A stretch of DNA of 64,000 nt. Origin: Enterobacter chengduensis. GTDB lineage: Bacteria > Pseudomonadota > Gammaproteobacteria > Enterobacterales > Enterobacteriaceae. The translations under genes were made by a program, and so were the position numbers. The DNA is taken from contig NZ_CP043318.1 in assembly GCF_001984825.2 (NCBI RefSeq), positions 1,302,001 through 1,366,000 of the forward strand, in the 5' to 3' direction. Under the pieces are notes generated by a model. The model did not search any database, was not told the origin of the DNA, and saw only the letters and a list, made by a program, of their open reading frames with translations. Below are positions 9,783-20,826 of this stretch, one piece after another (the stretch's first letter is position 1; each line of letters begins with the position of its first letter).

Positions 9783-11657
9783 ATGAAAGGACAAGAAACC
9801 CGTGGTTTCCAGTCAGAAGTAAAACAGCTTCTGCACCTGATGATCCATTCCCTGTATTCCAACAAAGAAATCTTCCTGCGTGAGCTGATTTCCAACGCCT
9901 CGGACGCAGCGGACAAGCTGCGCTTCCGCGCGCTGTCTAACCCGGATCTGTACGAAGGTGACGGCGAGCTGCGCGTGCGCGTCTCGTTCAACAAAGAGAA
10001 CCGCACCCTGACCATCGCCGATAACGGCATCGGGATGAACCGCGACGAGGTGATTGACCACCTCGGCACCATCGCCAAATCCGGCACCAAGGCGTTCCTC
10101 GAGTCCATGGGCTCTGACCAGGCGAAAGACAGCCAGCTCATCGGCCAGTTCGGCGTCGGCTTCTACTCGGCGTTCATCGTGGCGGACAACGTCACCGTGC
10201 GCACCCGCGCGGCGGGCGACAGCGCGGAGAACGGCGTGCTCTGGGAATCCAAAGGGGAAGGTGAGTACACCGTTGATGACATCACCAAAGCGGATCGCGG
10301 CACCGAGATCACCCTTCACCTGCGTGAAGGCGAAGACGATTTCCTGAACGACTGGCGCGTGCGCTCCATCATCAGCAAATACTCCGACCACATCGCCCTG
10401 CCGGTTGAGATTGAAAAACAGGAAGAGAAAGACGGTGAAACCGTCGTTTCCTGGGAAAAAATCAACAAGGCGCAGGCGCTGTGGACGCGCAACAAGTCTG
10501 AAATTAAAGACGACGAGTACAGCGAGTTCTACAAGCACATCGCCCACGACTTTACCGACCCGCTGACCTGGAGCCACAACCGTGTGGAAGGTAAGCAGGA
10601 GTACACCAGCCTGCTGTACATCCCGGCACAGGCGCCGTGGGACATGTGGAACCGCGATCACAAACACGGCCTGAAGCTGTACGTGCAGCGCGTGTTCATC
10701 ATGGACGACGCCGAGCAGTTCATGCCGAACTACCTGCGCTTTGTGCGCGGTCTGATAGACTCCAACGATCTGCCGCTGAACGTCTCGCGTGAAATTCTGC
10801 AGGACAGCACCGTCACCCGTAACCTGCGCAACGCCCTGACCAAACGCGCGCTGCAGATGCTGGAAAAACTGGCGAAGGACGATGCGGAAAAATACCAGAC
10901 CTTCTGGAAACAGTTCGGCCTGGTGCTGAAGGAAGGCCCGGCGGAAGACACCGCGAACGTTGAAACCATCGCTAAACTGCTGCGCTTCGCCTCTACGCAC
11001 GCCGACTCCTCCGCGCAGACCGTGTCGCTGGAAGAGTACGTCTCCCGCATGAAGGAAGGGCAGGAGAAGATCTATTACATCACCGCCGACAGCTACGCCG
11101 CGGCGAAGAGCAGCCCGCACCTGGAGCTGCTGCGTAAGAAAGGCATCGAAGTGCTGCTGCTGTCCGACCGCATCGACGAGTGGATGATGAACTACCTGAC
11201 CGAGTTCGACGGTAAGGCGTTCCAGTCCGTAGCCAAAGCGGACGAGTCCATCGACAAGCTGGCGGATGAAGTGGACGAAAGCGCCAAAGAAGCCGAGAAG
11301 GCGCTGGAGCCGTTCGTTGAGCGCGTCAAAACCCTGCTGGGCGATCGCGTGAAAGAGGTACGCTTCACGCACCGCCTGACGGATACCCCGGCGATTGTCA
11401 CCACCGATGCTGACGAAATGAGCACCCAGATGGCGAAGCTGTTCGCTGCGGCGGGCCAGGCGATGCCGGAAGTGAAATATATCTTTGAGCTTAATCCGGA
11501 TCATCCGCTGGTGAAACGCGCGGCGGATACCCAGGACGACGCCCGCTTTGCCGAGTGGGTTGAGCTGCTGCTGGATCAGTCCCTGCTGGCCGAGCGCGGC
11601 ACGCTGGAAGATCCTAACCTGTTCATTAAACGTGTGAATGCGCTGCTGATGGCGTAA
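9783..11657 (+). CDS. htpG: HtpG, bacterial Hsp90 chaperone
   Basis: Cytosolic ATP-dependent chaperone that remodels client proteins with DnaK. At 624 residues it has the same length as E. coli HtpG. The N-terminal GHKL ATPase has [23 protein letters not shown] and [14 protein letters not shown]; the middle domain has RRVFI-type [16 protein letters not shown] and NVSREILQ; the C-terminal dimerisation domain ends VNALLMA. It is expressed from a sigma-32 promoter and followed by palindromic repeat locus 2. Confidence 0.98.
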   Translation: MKGQETRGFQSEVKQLLHLMIHSLYSNKEIFLRELISNASDAADKLRFRALSNPDLYEGDGELRVRVSFNKENRTLTIADNGIGMNRDEVIDHLGTIAKSGTKAFLESMGSDQAKDSQLIGQFGVGFYSAFIVADNVTVRTRAAGDSAENGVLWESKGEGEYTVDDITKADRGTEITLHLREGEDDFLNDWRVRSIISKYSDHIALPVEIEKQEEKDGETVVSWEKINKAQALWTRNKSEIKDDEYSEFYKHIAHDFTDPLTWSHNRVEGKQEYTSLLYIPAQAPWDMWNRDHKHGLKLYVQRVFIMDDAEQFMPNYLRFVRGLIDSNDLPLNVSREILQDSTVTRNLRNALTKRALQMLEKLAKDDAEKYQTFWKQFGLVLKEGPAEDTANVETIAKLLRFASTHADSSAQTVSLEEYVSRMKEGQEKIYYITADSYAAAKSSPHLELLRKKGIEVLLLSDRIDEWMMNYLTEFDGKAFQSVAKADESIDKLADEVDESAKEAEKALEPFVERVKTLLGDRVKEVRFTHRLTDTPAIVTTDADEMSTQMAKLFAAAGQAMPEVKYIFELNPDHPLVKRAADTQDDARFAEWVELLLDQSLLAERGTLEDPNLFIKRVNALLMA

Positions 11658-11669
11658 CTCAACACCCGC

Positions 11670-11748
11670 CCCTCACCCAGCCCTCTCCCCAAAGGGGAGA
11701 GGGTATAATCGTCCCCTTTCCCCTTTGGGGAGAGGGATAGGGTGAGGG
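11670..11748. repeat. Paired palindromic repeat (locus 2), downstream of htpG
   Basis: Unit 1 (11670-11703) begins CCCTCACCCAGCCCTCTCCC and folds to GGGGAGAGGG. Unit 2 (11714-11748) is inverted and ends ATAGGGTGAGGG. It starts 12 bases after the htpG stop, between htpG and adk. Confidence 0.88.
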
Positions 11749-11853
11749 GGAATCAACCGCACTACCCCAAATAATCTCCCCCCGTTAACCGTTTCAGCCT
11801 TCCCGCCTTCCTTGAGCGATGCCCGTTCTGGTGGTATTGTTTAGCGCTTTTGA

Positions 11854-12531
<678 letters not shown>

Positions 12532-12540
12532 TCGCGCGCC

Positions 12541-12564
12541 TCTCACCCGGGCCCCCGGGTGAGA
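12541..12564. terminator. Hairpin after adk
   Basis: Perfect 10-base arms TCTCACCCGG (12541-12550) and CCGGGTGAGA (12555-12564) with loop GCCC lie 9 bases after the adk stop. No T-run follows, so it could be an RNA stabiliser or a factor-assisted terminator. Confidence 0.6.
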
Positions 12565-12655
12565 AATATTCTCATCTTGCCTATTACAGCAATGGGTTTC
12601 GTTTAAACGCATTTCCGCTACAATTGACAACCTATCAAATGGTTAAGAGGCGTGA

Positions 12656-13618
12656 ATGAGTCAGGCGAAAACCGGCATCCTGCTTGCCAATCTGGGCACT
12701 CCAGAAGCACCTACATCAGACGCGGTAAAACGCTACCTGCGACAATTTTTAAGCGACACGCGCGTCGTGGATTTTCCACGGCTGCTGTGGTGGCCGCTGC
12801 TGCGTGGCGTCATTCTGCCGATTCGTTCGCCGCGCGTCGCCAAACTCTATCAGTCCGTCTGGATGGAGGAGGGCTCGCCGCTGATGGTCTACAGCCGTCG
12901 CCAGGAAAAAGCGCTGGCTGCCCGCCTGCCGGATACGCCCGTCGCGCTCGGCATGAGCTACGGCAAACCGTCCCTGGAAAGCGCGGTAGAATCCTTGCTG
13001 GCGCAGGGCGTGGACCACATCGTCGTGCTGGCGCTCTATCCGCAGTACTCCTGCTCGACGGTGGCCGCCGTCTGGGACGAGCTGGCGCGCATTCTGGCGA
13101 CCCGTCGCCGCATTCCGGGCGTGACCTTTATTCGTGATTACGCCGATAACGATCTCTACATCAACGCGCTTGCCAACAGCGCCCGCGCGTCGTTTGAAAA
13201 GCACGGCGAGCCGGATCTGCTGCTGCTCTCCTATCACGGGATCCCGCAGCGTTTCGCTAACGAAGGGGATGATTATCCGCAGCGCTGCCGCGATACCACC
13301 CGCGAACTGGTTTCCGCCCTTGGCCTACCGCCGGAAAAGGTGATGATGACCTTCCAGTCGCGCTTCGGCCGCGAGCCGTGGCTGACGCCGTACACCGATG
13401 AAACCCTCAAAATGCTCGGCGAGAAGGGCGTGAAGCACATTCAGGTGATGTCGCCGGGCTTCTCGGCAGACTGCCTGGAAACGCTGGAGGAGATCGCGGT
13501 GCAAAACCGGGAGTTTTTCCTGGAGGCGGGCGGCGAAAAGTACGAGTACATTCCGGCGCTTAACGACTCGCCCGAGCATATCGACATGATGGTCTCGCTG
13601 GTGACGAACAGCCGCTGA
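12656..13618 (+). CDS. hemH: Ferrochelatase
   Basis: Last step of protohaem synthesis: inserts Fe2+ into protoporphyrin IX at the membrane face. At 320 residues it matches E. coli HemH. It starts [20 protein letters not shown] and has the catalytic [13 protein letters not shown] (active-site His) and [17 protein letters not shown] good ribosome site AAGAGG lies 5 bases before ATG 12656. The aes gene that follows hemH in E. coli K-12 is absent; gsk comes next. Confidence 0.97.
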   Translation: MSQAKTGILLANLGTPEAPTSDAVKRYLRQFLSDTRVVDFPRLLWWPLLRGVILPIRSPRVAKLYQSVWMEEGSPLMVYSRRQEKALAARLPDTPVALGMSYGKPSLESAVESLLAQGVDHIVVLALYPQYSCSTVAAVWDELARILATRRRIPGVTFIRDYADNDLYINALANSARASFEKHGEPDLLLLSYHGIPQRFANEGDDYPQRCRDTTRELVSALGLPPEKVMMTFQSRFGREPWLTPYTDETLKMLGEKGVKHIQVMSPGFSADCLETLEEIAVQNREFFLEAGGEKYEYIPALNDSPEHIDMMVSLVTNSR

Positions 13619-13680
13619 TCGCACTCGGGGCCGGGTTTGTGCTACCATTCCCGGCCCATATTCTTCGCACAGTTCAGACC

Positions 13681-14985
13681 ATGAAATTTCCCGGTAAACG
13701 CAAATCCAAACACTACTTTCCCGTCGATGCCCGCGATCCGCTCCTGCAGCAAATCCAGCCAGAAAATGAAACCAGCGCGGCGTGGGTCGTCGGTATCGAC
13801 CAGACGCTGGTGGACATTGAAGCGAAAGTGGATGACGCGTTTGTCGCCCGCTACGGTCTGAGCGCCGGGCACTCGCTGGTGATTGAGGACGACGTCGCCG
13901 AAGCGCTGTACCAGGAGCTGGTGCGCGAAAATCTGATTACCCATCAGTTCGCCGGCGGCACCATCGGCAATACCATGCATAACTACTCCGTGCTGGCAGA
14001 CGACCGTTCGGTGCTGCTCGGCGTGATGTGCAGCAACATTGAAATCGGCGGTTATGCCTACCGCTATCTCTGCAACACCTCCAGCCGTACCGATCTCAAC
14101 TACCTTCAGGGCGTCGACGGCCCGATTGGCCGCTGCTTTACGCTGATCGGCGAATCCGGCGAGCGTACCTTTGCCATCAGCCCGGGTCACATGAACAGGC
14201 TGCGCGCGGAAAGCATTCCCGAAGAGGTGATCGCGGGCGCCTCGGCGCTGGTACTGACCTCATACCTGGTGCGCTGCAAGCCCGGCGAGCCGATGCCGGA
14301 AGCGACCATGAAGGCGGTTGAGTACGCCAAAAAGTACGACGTGCCCGTCGTTCTGACGCTGGGCACCAAATTCGTGATTGCCGATAACCCAGAATGGTGG
14401 CAGGCCTTCCTGAAAGAGCACGTCTCGATTCTGGCGATGAACGAAGAAGAGGCCGAAGCGCTGACCGGCGAAAGCGATCCGCTGCTGGCGTCTGACAAAG
14501 CACTGGACTGGGTGGATCTGGTGCTCTGCACTGCCGGCCCGGTTGGGCTGTATATGGCGGGCTTCACGGAAGAAGAGAGTAAACGCAAAACCCAGCACCC
14601 GCTGCTGCCGGGCGCGATCGCCGAGTTCAACCAGTACGAGTTCAGCCGCGGCATGCGCTACAAAGATTGCGTGAATCCGCTGCGGATCTACTCCCACATC
14701 GCCCCGTATATGGGCGGACCGGAGAAGATCATGAACACCAACGGCGCGGGCGACGGCGCGCTGGCCGCGCTGCTGCACGACATCACCGCGAACGCCTACC
14801 ACAAAACCAACGTGCCGAACTCCAGCAAGCACAAGTTCAGCTGGCTGACCTATTCGTCGCTGGCGCAGGTGTGTAAGTACGCGAACCGCGTGAGCTATCA
14901 GGTGCTGAACCAGCACTCCCCGCGCTTAACGCGTGGCCTGCCGGAACGGGAAGACAGCCTCGAAGAGGCGTACTGGGACAGGTAA
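13681..14985 (+). CDS. gsk: Inosine-guanosine kinase
   Basis: PfkB-family kinase that phosphorylates inosine and guanosine in purine salvage. The 434-residue protein begins MKFPGKRKSKHYFPVDARDP. It has the ribokinase signature near the C-terminus, NTNGAGDGALAALLHDI, with the catalytic Asp, and FAGGTIGNTMHNY near the N-terminus. ATG 13681 matches the E. coli start; an upstream in-frame start at 13639 is not needed. Palindromic repeat locus 3 follows directly. Confidence 0.97.
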   Translation: MKFPGKRKSKHYFPVDARDPLLQQIQPENETSAAWVVGIDQTLVDIEAKVDDAFVARYGLSAGHSLVIEDDVAEALYQELVRENLITHQFAGGTIGNTMHNYSVLADDRSVLLGVMCSNIEIGGYAYRYLCNTSSRTDLNYLQGVDGPIGRCFTLIGESGERTFAISPGHMNRLRAESIPEEVIAGASALVLTSYLVRCKPGEPMPEATMKAVEYAKKYDVPVVLTLGTKFVIADNPEWWQAFLKEHVSILAMNEEEAEALTGESDPLLASDKALDWVDLVLCTAGPVGLYMAGFTEEESKRKTQHPLLPGAIAEFNQYEFSRGMRYKDCVNPLRIYSHIAPYMGGPEKIMNTNGAGDGALAALLHDITANAYHKTNVPNSSKHKFSWLTYSSLAQVCKYANRVSYQVLNQHSPRLTRGLPEREDSLEEAYWDR

Positions 14986-14992
14986 AAGAAAC

Positions 14993-15073
14993 CCCTCACC
15001 CTAACCCTCTCCCCATAGGGGAGAGGGAACTTGAACACCCTCTCCCCTAAGGGGAGAGGGCTGGGGTGAGGGG
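14993..15073. repeat. Paired palindromic repeat (locus 3), between gsk and ybaL
   Basis: Unit 1 (14993-15027) begins CCCTCACCCTAACCCTCTCC. Inverted unit 2 (15038-15073) ends CTGGGGTGAGGGG. It occupies nearly the whole gap between the convergent genes gsk and ybaL. Confidence 0.9.
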
Positions 15074-15090
15074 ACCAGACCGCACAAAAC

Positions 15091-16767
15091 TTACCCCGTC
15101 ACCGCCTCTTCTACCGGCGGTTTCTCCAGCAGCGTCAGCATGGTGTTCGCAATCTCGCGTTCACCCATCACCACCTTATCCGCGCCGCGCTCGGTAATGT
15201 ACTCCACCTCGTCGTCATAGTGCGCCCGGGCGATAATCTCAATCGTTGGGCACTTCGCGCGCGCGGAGGCCACGATTTCACCCGCTTCATAGCCGTTCGG
15301 TATGGTCAGCAGCAGCCAGCGGGCGCAGTCCAGATGCGCCAGGTTCATGATCTCTTCGTTCGCCGCGTTGCCCAGCACCGCGCGGATACCGCGCTCGCGC
15401 AGCTCGTCGACGCGCGTGCGTGAGGTCTCTATCACCACCAGCGGAATCCCCTGCGCCATCAGCTTCTCGCCGAGCAGGCTTCCCACGCGGCCAAAGCCCA
15501 CCAGCAGGGCGTGATTGCAAATATCGACCGGGATCTGCTTCTCCTCTTCGATGGCCTCTTCCAGCGTCTGTTCTTCCAGCGTCTCGGTTTTATCGAGGTA
15601 TTTTTCCAGCAGGGCAAACAGGACCGGGTTCAGCATAATCGACAGAATCGCCCCCGCCAGCACCAGGTTTTGTCCGGCCTGGGGCAGCAGGTTCAGGGCC
15701 ATGCCCAGACCGGCGAGAATAAAGGCAAACTCACCGATCTGCGCCAGGCTGGCGGCGATGGTCAGCGCCGTCCGCGGGGAGTGGCCGAACATTCGCACCA
15801 GGAAGAAGGCGGCGAGCGACTTACCAAAGATGATGATCGCCAGCGTGCCCAGCACGGCCAGCGGTTGATGAATCAGGACCATTGGGTCAAACAGCATGCC
15901 GACGGAGACGAAGAACAGTACGGCAAACGCATCGCGCAGCGGCAGCGTGTCGTGCGCCGCGCGGTGGCTCAGCTCGGATTCGTTCAGTACCATCCCGGCG
16001 AAAAACGCGCCCAGGGCAAAGGAAACGTCAAACAGCTCAACGGCACCGAAGGCGATACCCAGCGCCAGCGCAAGAACGGAAAGCGTAAACAGCTCGCGCG
16101 AGCCGGTCGCCGCGCTGCGGGACATGATCCACGGCACCAGACGGCGTCCTACCAGCATCATGATGGCGATAAACGCCACCACCTTACCGATGGTAATGCT
16201 CATATCCAGCGCCAGCGAGGCAAAGCCGACGTTGTCTTTTTCTATCATCCCGGCGACGGCGGGCAGCAGCACCAGCGTCAGCACCATGACCAGGTCTTCA
16301 ACAATCAGCCAGCCAATCGCGATCTGCCCGCGCTGGCTGTCAATCAGCTGTCTCTCCTCAAGCGCGCGCAGCAGCACCACGGTACTGGCGGTTGAGAGAC
16401 ACAGCCCAAATACGATACCGGTCATTAACGACCAGCCCAGCACCGCCGAAAGCGCCATTCCCAGCAGCGTCGCCACCCCTATCTGGGCGATCGCTCCCGG
16501 TATGGCAATCGACTTTACCGCCATCAAATCCTTCAGGGAAAAATGCAGGCCGACGCCAAACATCAGCAGAATCACGCCTAATTCCGCCAGCTCAGGGGCC
16601 AGTTTGGTATCCGCGACGAAACCTGGCGTGAACGGTCCCGCCAGGACACCTGCCAGCAGATAGCCGACAAGAGGAGAAATACGCAGTTTATTGGCAATCA
16701 TGCCGAGGATAAAAGCGAGCACAAGTCCACCAACAATGGTGGTGATAAGCGGTGTGGCGTGGTGCAT
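15091..16767 (-). CDS. ybaL: YbaL, CPA2-family cation:proton antiporter (KefC-like)
   Basis: Putative monovalent cation/H+ antiporter of the inner membrane. At 558 residues, about 12 hydrophobic segments span residues 5-390 (including LMFGVGLHFSLKDLMAVKSIAIPGA), followed by a cytosolic TrkA-N/RCK nucleotide-binding domain from about 415 (NHALLVGFGRVGSLLGEKL). This resembles KefB/KefC, but its ligand and substrate are not established. ATG 16767 has the ribosome site AAGGAGAC close upstream. Confidence 0.93.
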   Translation of the reverse strand: MHHATPLITTIVGGLVLAFILGMIANKLRISPLVGYLLAGVLAGPFTPGFVADTKLAPELAELGVILLMFGVGLHFSLKDLMAVKSIAIPGAIAQIGVATLLGMALSAVLGWSLMTGIVFGLCLSTASTVVLLRALEERQLIDSQRGQIAIGWLIVEDLVMVLTLVLLPAVAGMIEKDNVGFASLALDMSITIGKVVAFIAIMMLVGRRLVPWIMSRSAATGSRELFTLSVLALALGIAFGAVELFDVSFALGAFFAGMVLNESELSHRAAHDTLPLRDAFAVLFFVSVGMLFDPMVLIHQPLAVLGTLAIIIFGKSLAAFFLVRMFGHSPRTALTIAASLAQIGEFAFILAGLGMALNLLPQAGQNLVLAGAILSIMLNPVLFALLEKYLDKTETLEEQTLEEAIEEEKQIPVDICNHALLVGFGRVGSLLGEKLMAQGIPLVVIETSRTRVDELRERGIRAVLGNAANEEIMNLAHLDCARWLLLTIPNGYEAGEIVASARAKCPTIEIIARAHYDDEVEYITERGADKVVMGEREIANTMLTLLEKPPVEEAVTG

Positions 16768-16943
16768 TCCGTCTCCTTTCGCGGTGAGTGTTCCATTTTT
16801 GGCGTGAATACCAAAAGACCAGGTAATAGTTTATGACAATTTTTGCCCTTATGTTTATGAATAATTGTTGAAGTTTGAATAAAACGGCAATATACGCGTA
16901 AAAAAGCGCATATTGATAAATTCAGGTCAGGGATGGAGAGGAA

Positions 16944-16993
16944 ACCCTTATGGCATAAGGGTGGCAGGTAGCCAAAGTTTTACTTTGGCTACC
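16944..16993 (-). terminator. Two hairpins downstream of fsr
   Basis: A perfect 11-base stem GGTAGCCAAAG/CTTTGGCTACC (16967-16977 and 16983-16993, loop of 5) lies 6 bases past the fsr stop. A second 7-base stem ACCCTTA/TAAGGGT (16944-16962) follows. Neither has a long T-run on the minus strand. They are probably the transcript end of fsr. The rest of 16768-16943 holds the ybaL upstream region, AT-rich, with no gene seen. Confidence 0.65.
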
Positions 16994-16999
16994 CGTAAT

Positions 17000-18202
17000 T
17001 CACGCTTTGTGACGGTTATCAGGCAGGAATATGGTCAACATCCCCAGAAGCGGCAGGAAAGCACAGATTTTGTAAACCAGGAAGATGCTGGTGTGATCCG
17101 CAACCATCCCCAGCACCGCTGCACCAAGCCCGCCCATGCCGAAGGCGAAACCGAAAAACAGTCCGGAAACCATACCGATACGGCCGGGCAGCAACTCCTG
17201 GGCATAGACCAGAATGGCGGAAAACGCGGAGGCGAGGATGAAACCAATAATCACGGTTAAAATTCCCGTCCATTCGAGGCTGGCGTACGGCAAAATGAGG
17301 GTAAAGGGCGCCACGCCGAGGATAGAGCCCCAAATCACGTATTTACGCCCAATCTTATCCCCCACAGGCCCGCCAATGACCGTGCCGGCGGCGACGGCGA
17401 ACAGGAAGGCAAACAGGTGGAACTGCGCGTTTTGCACCGATAATCCGAATTTTTGCATCAGATAAAAGGTGTAATAGCTGCTGATGCTCGCCATATAGAA
17501 GTATTTCGAGAAAATCAGCACCAGCAGCACCGAAACGGCCAGGATAACCTTATTGCGCGGGAGGGGATTGATAACCTTCGCTTTAGGTTTCCCTTTGTTT
17601 ACCCGATGCTGCGCGGCATACCAGCGGCTGATCTGCGCCAGCACGATAATCGCCAGCAGCGCGGCCAGCACAAACCACGCCACGTTGCCTTTGCCGTACG
17701 GGGCGATAATCACCGCCGCCAGCAGCGGGCCGAGGGAACTGCCGAAGTTACCGCCGACCTGGAAAAGCGACTGCGCCAGCCCGTGACGGCCACCGGAGGC
17801 CATGCGCGCCACGCGGGAGGACTCAGGGTGGAAGACGGACGAGCCGGTGCCCACCAGCGCGGCGGCAATCAGCACGGCTTCAAAACTCCCGGCCATGGCC
17901 AGCAGCACCAGCCCGCTTAGGGTAAAGCACATGCCGATCGGCAATGACCACGGCATCGGGTATTTATCCGTCCAGTAGCCCACCACCGGCTGCAGCAGCG
18001 AGGAAGCCAGCTGGAAGGTCAGGGTGATCGTCCCGATCTGCACGAAGGTTAACGAAAACTCGGCCTGCAGCAGCGGATAAATAGCCAGAATCAACGACTG
18101 GATCATGTCGTTGAGCAGGTGCGAAAGGCTGATTGCGCCTAATACTTTAAAGGAGGTGCGCGATTTTGGCGGCGACGCCGGGGTTGATTCACTGATTGCC
18201 AT
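17000..18202 (-). CDS. fsr: Fsr, major facilitator transporter (fosmidomycin resistance)
   Basis: Inner-membrane MFS efflux protein that confers fosmidomycin resistance when overexpressed. The 400-residue protein has about 12 hydrophobic segments and strong identity to E. coli Fsr from LGAISLSHLLNDMIQSLILA through IFLPDNRHK. MFS loop motif GYWTDKYPMPW is visible. I chose ATG 18202; an in-frame GTG at 18217 would add 5 residues. It is divergent from ushA. Confidence 0.94.
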   Translation of the reverse strand: MAISESTPASPPKSRTSFKVLGAISLSHLLNDMIQSLILAIYPLLQAEFSLTFVQIGTITLTFQLASSLLQPVVGYWTDKYPMPWSLPIGMCFTLSGLVLLAMAGSFEAVLIAAALVGTGSSVFHPESSRVARMASGGRHGLAQSLFQVGGNFGSSLGPLLAAVIIAPYGKGNVAWFVLAALLAIIVLAQISRWYAAQHRVNKGKPKAKVINPLPRNKVILAVSVLLVLIFSKYFYMASISSYYTFYLMQKFGLSVQNAQFHLFAFLFAVAAGTVIGGPVGDKIGRKYVIWGSILGVAPFTLILPYASLEWTGILTVIIGFILASAFSAILVYAQELLPGRIGMVSGLFFGFAFGMGGLGAAVLGMVADHTSIFLVYKICAFLPLLGMLTIFLPDNRHKA

Positions 18203-18371
18203 AGAGAGAAGTACCACGTCTATTGTTATTAGAGATGCAGGGCGTAATTATTATCCGACTAACATACCCGGCCCGGACATTTGAAGAAAGTCGCAATTAT
18301 GAAAACTTATTTGTCTATTATTGTGAGTCACTGTAATTTCTGCCTTTGTCTATGGGTCAGGGAGAGAGAAG

Positions 18372-20024
18372 ATGAAGTTAATGAAGCGGGGCGTCGCGCT
18401 GGCGCTCATCGCGGCGTGGGGGCTGGTAAGCCTGCCCGCGCAGGCGTATGAAAAAGACAAAACCTATAAAATCACCATTCTGCACACCAACGATCACCAC
18501 GGTCATTTCTGGCGCAGTGAGTACGGCGAATATGGCCTGTCGGCGCAAAAAACGCTGGTGGACGGCATTCGCAAAGAGGTGGCGGCCCAGGGCGGCAGCG
18601 TGCTGTTGCTCTCAGGTGGCGATATCAACACCGGCGTACCGGAATCTGATTTACAGGACGCCGAGCCGGATTTCCGCGGCATGAACCTGATTGGCTACGA
18701 CGCGATGGCCGTGGGTAACCATGAGTTCGATAACCCGCTGACGGTGCTGCGTCAGCAGGAAAAATGGGCCAAATTCCCGTTCCTTTCCGCCAACATTTAC
18801 CAGAAAAGCACCGGCGAACGGCTGTTTAAACCCTGGGCGCTGTTTAAGCGTCAGGATCTGAAGATCGCGGTGATTGGCTTAACCACCGACGATACGGCAA
18901 AAATCGGCAACCCTGAGTTCTTCACCGATATCGAATTCCGCAAGCCGGCAGACGAAGCGAAGCTGGTGATTCAGGAGCTGCAGCAAAACGAAAAGCCGGA
19001 CGTGATTATCGCCACCACGCACATGGGGCACTACGACAACGGCGAGCACGGCTCTAACGCACCGGGCGACGTGGAGATGGCGCGCAGCCTGCCTGCGGGC
19101 TCGCTGGCGATGATTGTGGGCGGTCACTCACAGGATCCGGTGTGTATGGCTTCCGAAAACAAAAAGCAGGTGGACTACGTGCCGGGCACGCCGTGCGCGC
19201 CGGACCGTCAGAACGGTATCTGGATTGTGCAGGCGCACGAGTGGGGCAAATACGTGGGCCGGGCGGACTTTGAGTTCCGTAACGGCGAGATGAAGCTGGT
19301 GCACTATCAGCTCATTCCGGTCAACCTGAAGAAGAAAGTGACCTATCCGGACGGGAAAAGTGAGCGCGTACTTTACACGCCAGAGATCGCTGAAAACCAG
19401 CAGATGCTCTCCCTCCTGACGCCGTTCCAGAACAAAGGCAAGGCGCAGCTGGACGTGAAAATCGGCACGCTGAACGGTCGTCTGGAAGGGGACCGCAGTA
19501 AGGTTCGCTTCGTGCAGACCAACATGGGCCACCTGGTACTGGCGGCGCAGATGGCGCGCACCGGCGCGGACTTTGGCGTGATGAGCGGGGGCGGCATTCG
19601 TGATTCCATCGAAGGTGGAAACATCACCTATAAAGACGTTCTGAAGGTGCAGCCGTTCGGTAACGTGGTGGTTTATGCCGACATGAGCGGGAAGGAGGTT
19701 GTTGAGTACCTTACCGCCGTGGCGCAGATGAAGCCGGATTCCGGGGCCTATCCGCAGTTTGCCAACGTCAGCTTTGTGGCGAAAGACGGCAAGCTTAACG
19801 ACCTGAAGATCAAAGGCGAACCGGTCGACCCGGCCAAAACCTATCGTCTGGCGACCTTAAGCTTTAACGCCACCGGCGGCGACGGCTATCCGCATATCGA
19901 TAACAAACCGGGCTACGTGAATACCGGCTTTATCGACGCGGAAGTGCTGAAGCAGTTTATCGAGCAGAATTCGCCGATTGACGTGAACGCGTATGAGCCG
20001 AAAGGTGAGGTGAGCTGGCAGTAG
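18372..20024 (+). CDS. ushA: UshA, periplasmic UDP-sugar hydrolase/5'-nucleotidase
   Basis: Periplasmic metallophosphoesterase that degrades UDP-sugars and nucleotides for salvage. The 550-residue protein has a signal peptide ending AQA at about residue 25, the dimetal site motifs HTNDHHGHF, SGGDINTG and GNHEFDN, and a C-terminal nucleotide-binding domain (FNATGGDGYPHIDNKPGY). It is followed by a palindromic unit and a bidirectional terminator. Confidence 0.97.
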   Translation: MKLMKRGVALALIAAWGLVSLPAQAYEKDKTYKITILHTNDHHGHFWRSEYGEYGLSAQKTLVDGIRKEVAAQGGSVLLLSGGDINTGVPESDLQDAEPDFRGMNLIGYDAMAVGNHEFDNPLTVLRQQEKWAKFPFLSANIYQKSTGERLFKPWALFKRQDLKIAVIGLTTDDTAKIGNPEFFTDIEFRKPADEAKLVIQELQQNEKPDVIIATTHMGHYDNGEHGSNAPGDVEMARSLPAGSLAMIVGGHSQDPVCMASENKKQVDYVPGTPCAPDRQNGIWIVQAHEWGKYVGRADFEFRNGEMKLVHYQLIPVNLKKKVTYPDGKSERVLYTPEIAENQQMLSLLTPFQNKGKAQLDVKIGTLNGRLEGDRSKVRFVQTNMGHLVLAAQMARTGADFGVMSGGGIRDSIEGGNITYKDVLKVQPFGNVVVYADMSGKEVVEYLTAVAQMKPDSGAYPQFANVSFVAKDGKLNDLKIKGEPVDPAKTYRLATLSFNATGGDGYPHIDNKPGYVNTGFIDAEVLKQFIEQNSPIDVNAYEPKGEVSWQ

Positions 20025-20041
20025 CGTTGTGCGGCCTGATG

Positions 20042-20074
20042 CCCTCACCCCAACCCTCTCCCACCGGGAGAGGG
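20042..20074. repeat. Single palindromic repeat unit (locus 4), after ushA
   Basis: One unit, CCCTCACCCCAACCCTCTCC then CACCGGGAGAGGG, 17 bases after the ushA stop. It lacks the second inverted copy. Confidence 0.85.
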
Positions 20075-20085
20075 CGCAAACACAA

Positions 20086-20118
20086 AAAACGGTAACGCCT
20101 GTTACCGTTTTGCTTTTA
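20086..20118. terminator. Bidirectional terminator between ushA and ybaK
   Basis: A perfect 11-base stem AAAACGGTAAC/GTTACCGTTTT (20086-20096 and 20101-20111) with loop GCCT has T-rich sequence on the plus side (TTGCTTTT) and a longer T-run on the minus side. It lies between convergent ushA and ybaK. Confidence 0.88.
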
Positions 20119-20145
20119 CCTCGTAGCCGCCACCGGGCAATTTTC

Positions 20146-20741
<596 letters not shown>

Positions 20742-20747
20742 CGGCTC

Positions 20748-20826
20748 AACCGAAGGTCTCCTTCGGCATAATAAAAACGATGAAATTCCTCTTTGACGGG
20801 CCAATAGAAATATTGGCCACTTTTTT
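20748..20826 (+). ncRNA. chiX: ChiX small RNA (formerly MicM/SroB)
   Basis: Hfq-dependent sRNA that silences the chitoporin gene chiP and the chb operon until chitosugars sequester it. It sits in its normal place between ybaK and ybaP. The antisense core TGAAATTCCTCTTTGACGGG (20781-20800) and the terminator hairpin GGCCAATA/TATTGGCC followed by AC and six Ts are conserved. The 5' hairpin is different from what I recall of E. coli: CCGAAGG/CCTTCGG instead of the CCGTC-type stem. The length is about 79 nt, with the 5' end inferred from the promoter. The T-run overlaps the ybaP stop codon on the opposite strand. Confidence 0.87.

Noticed and set aside
9813..11504. A 563-residue open frame antisense to htpG.
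   Set aside because: Same cause: codon bias of htpG leaves the complementary frame open. No domain or start signal.
15511..16395. A 294-residue open frame antisense to ybaL.
   Set aside because: Gln/Arg/His-rich shadow of a certain membrane protein gene, without a start signal.
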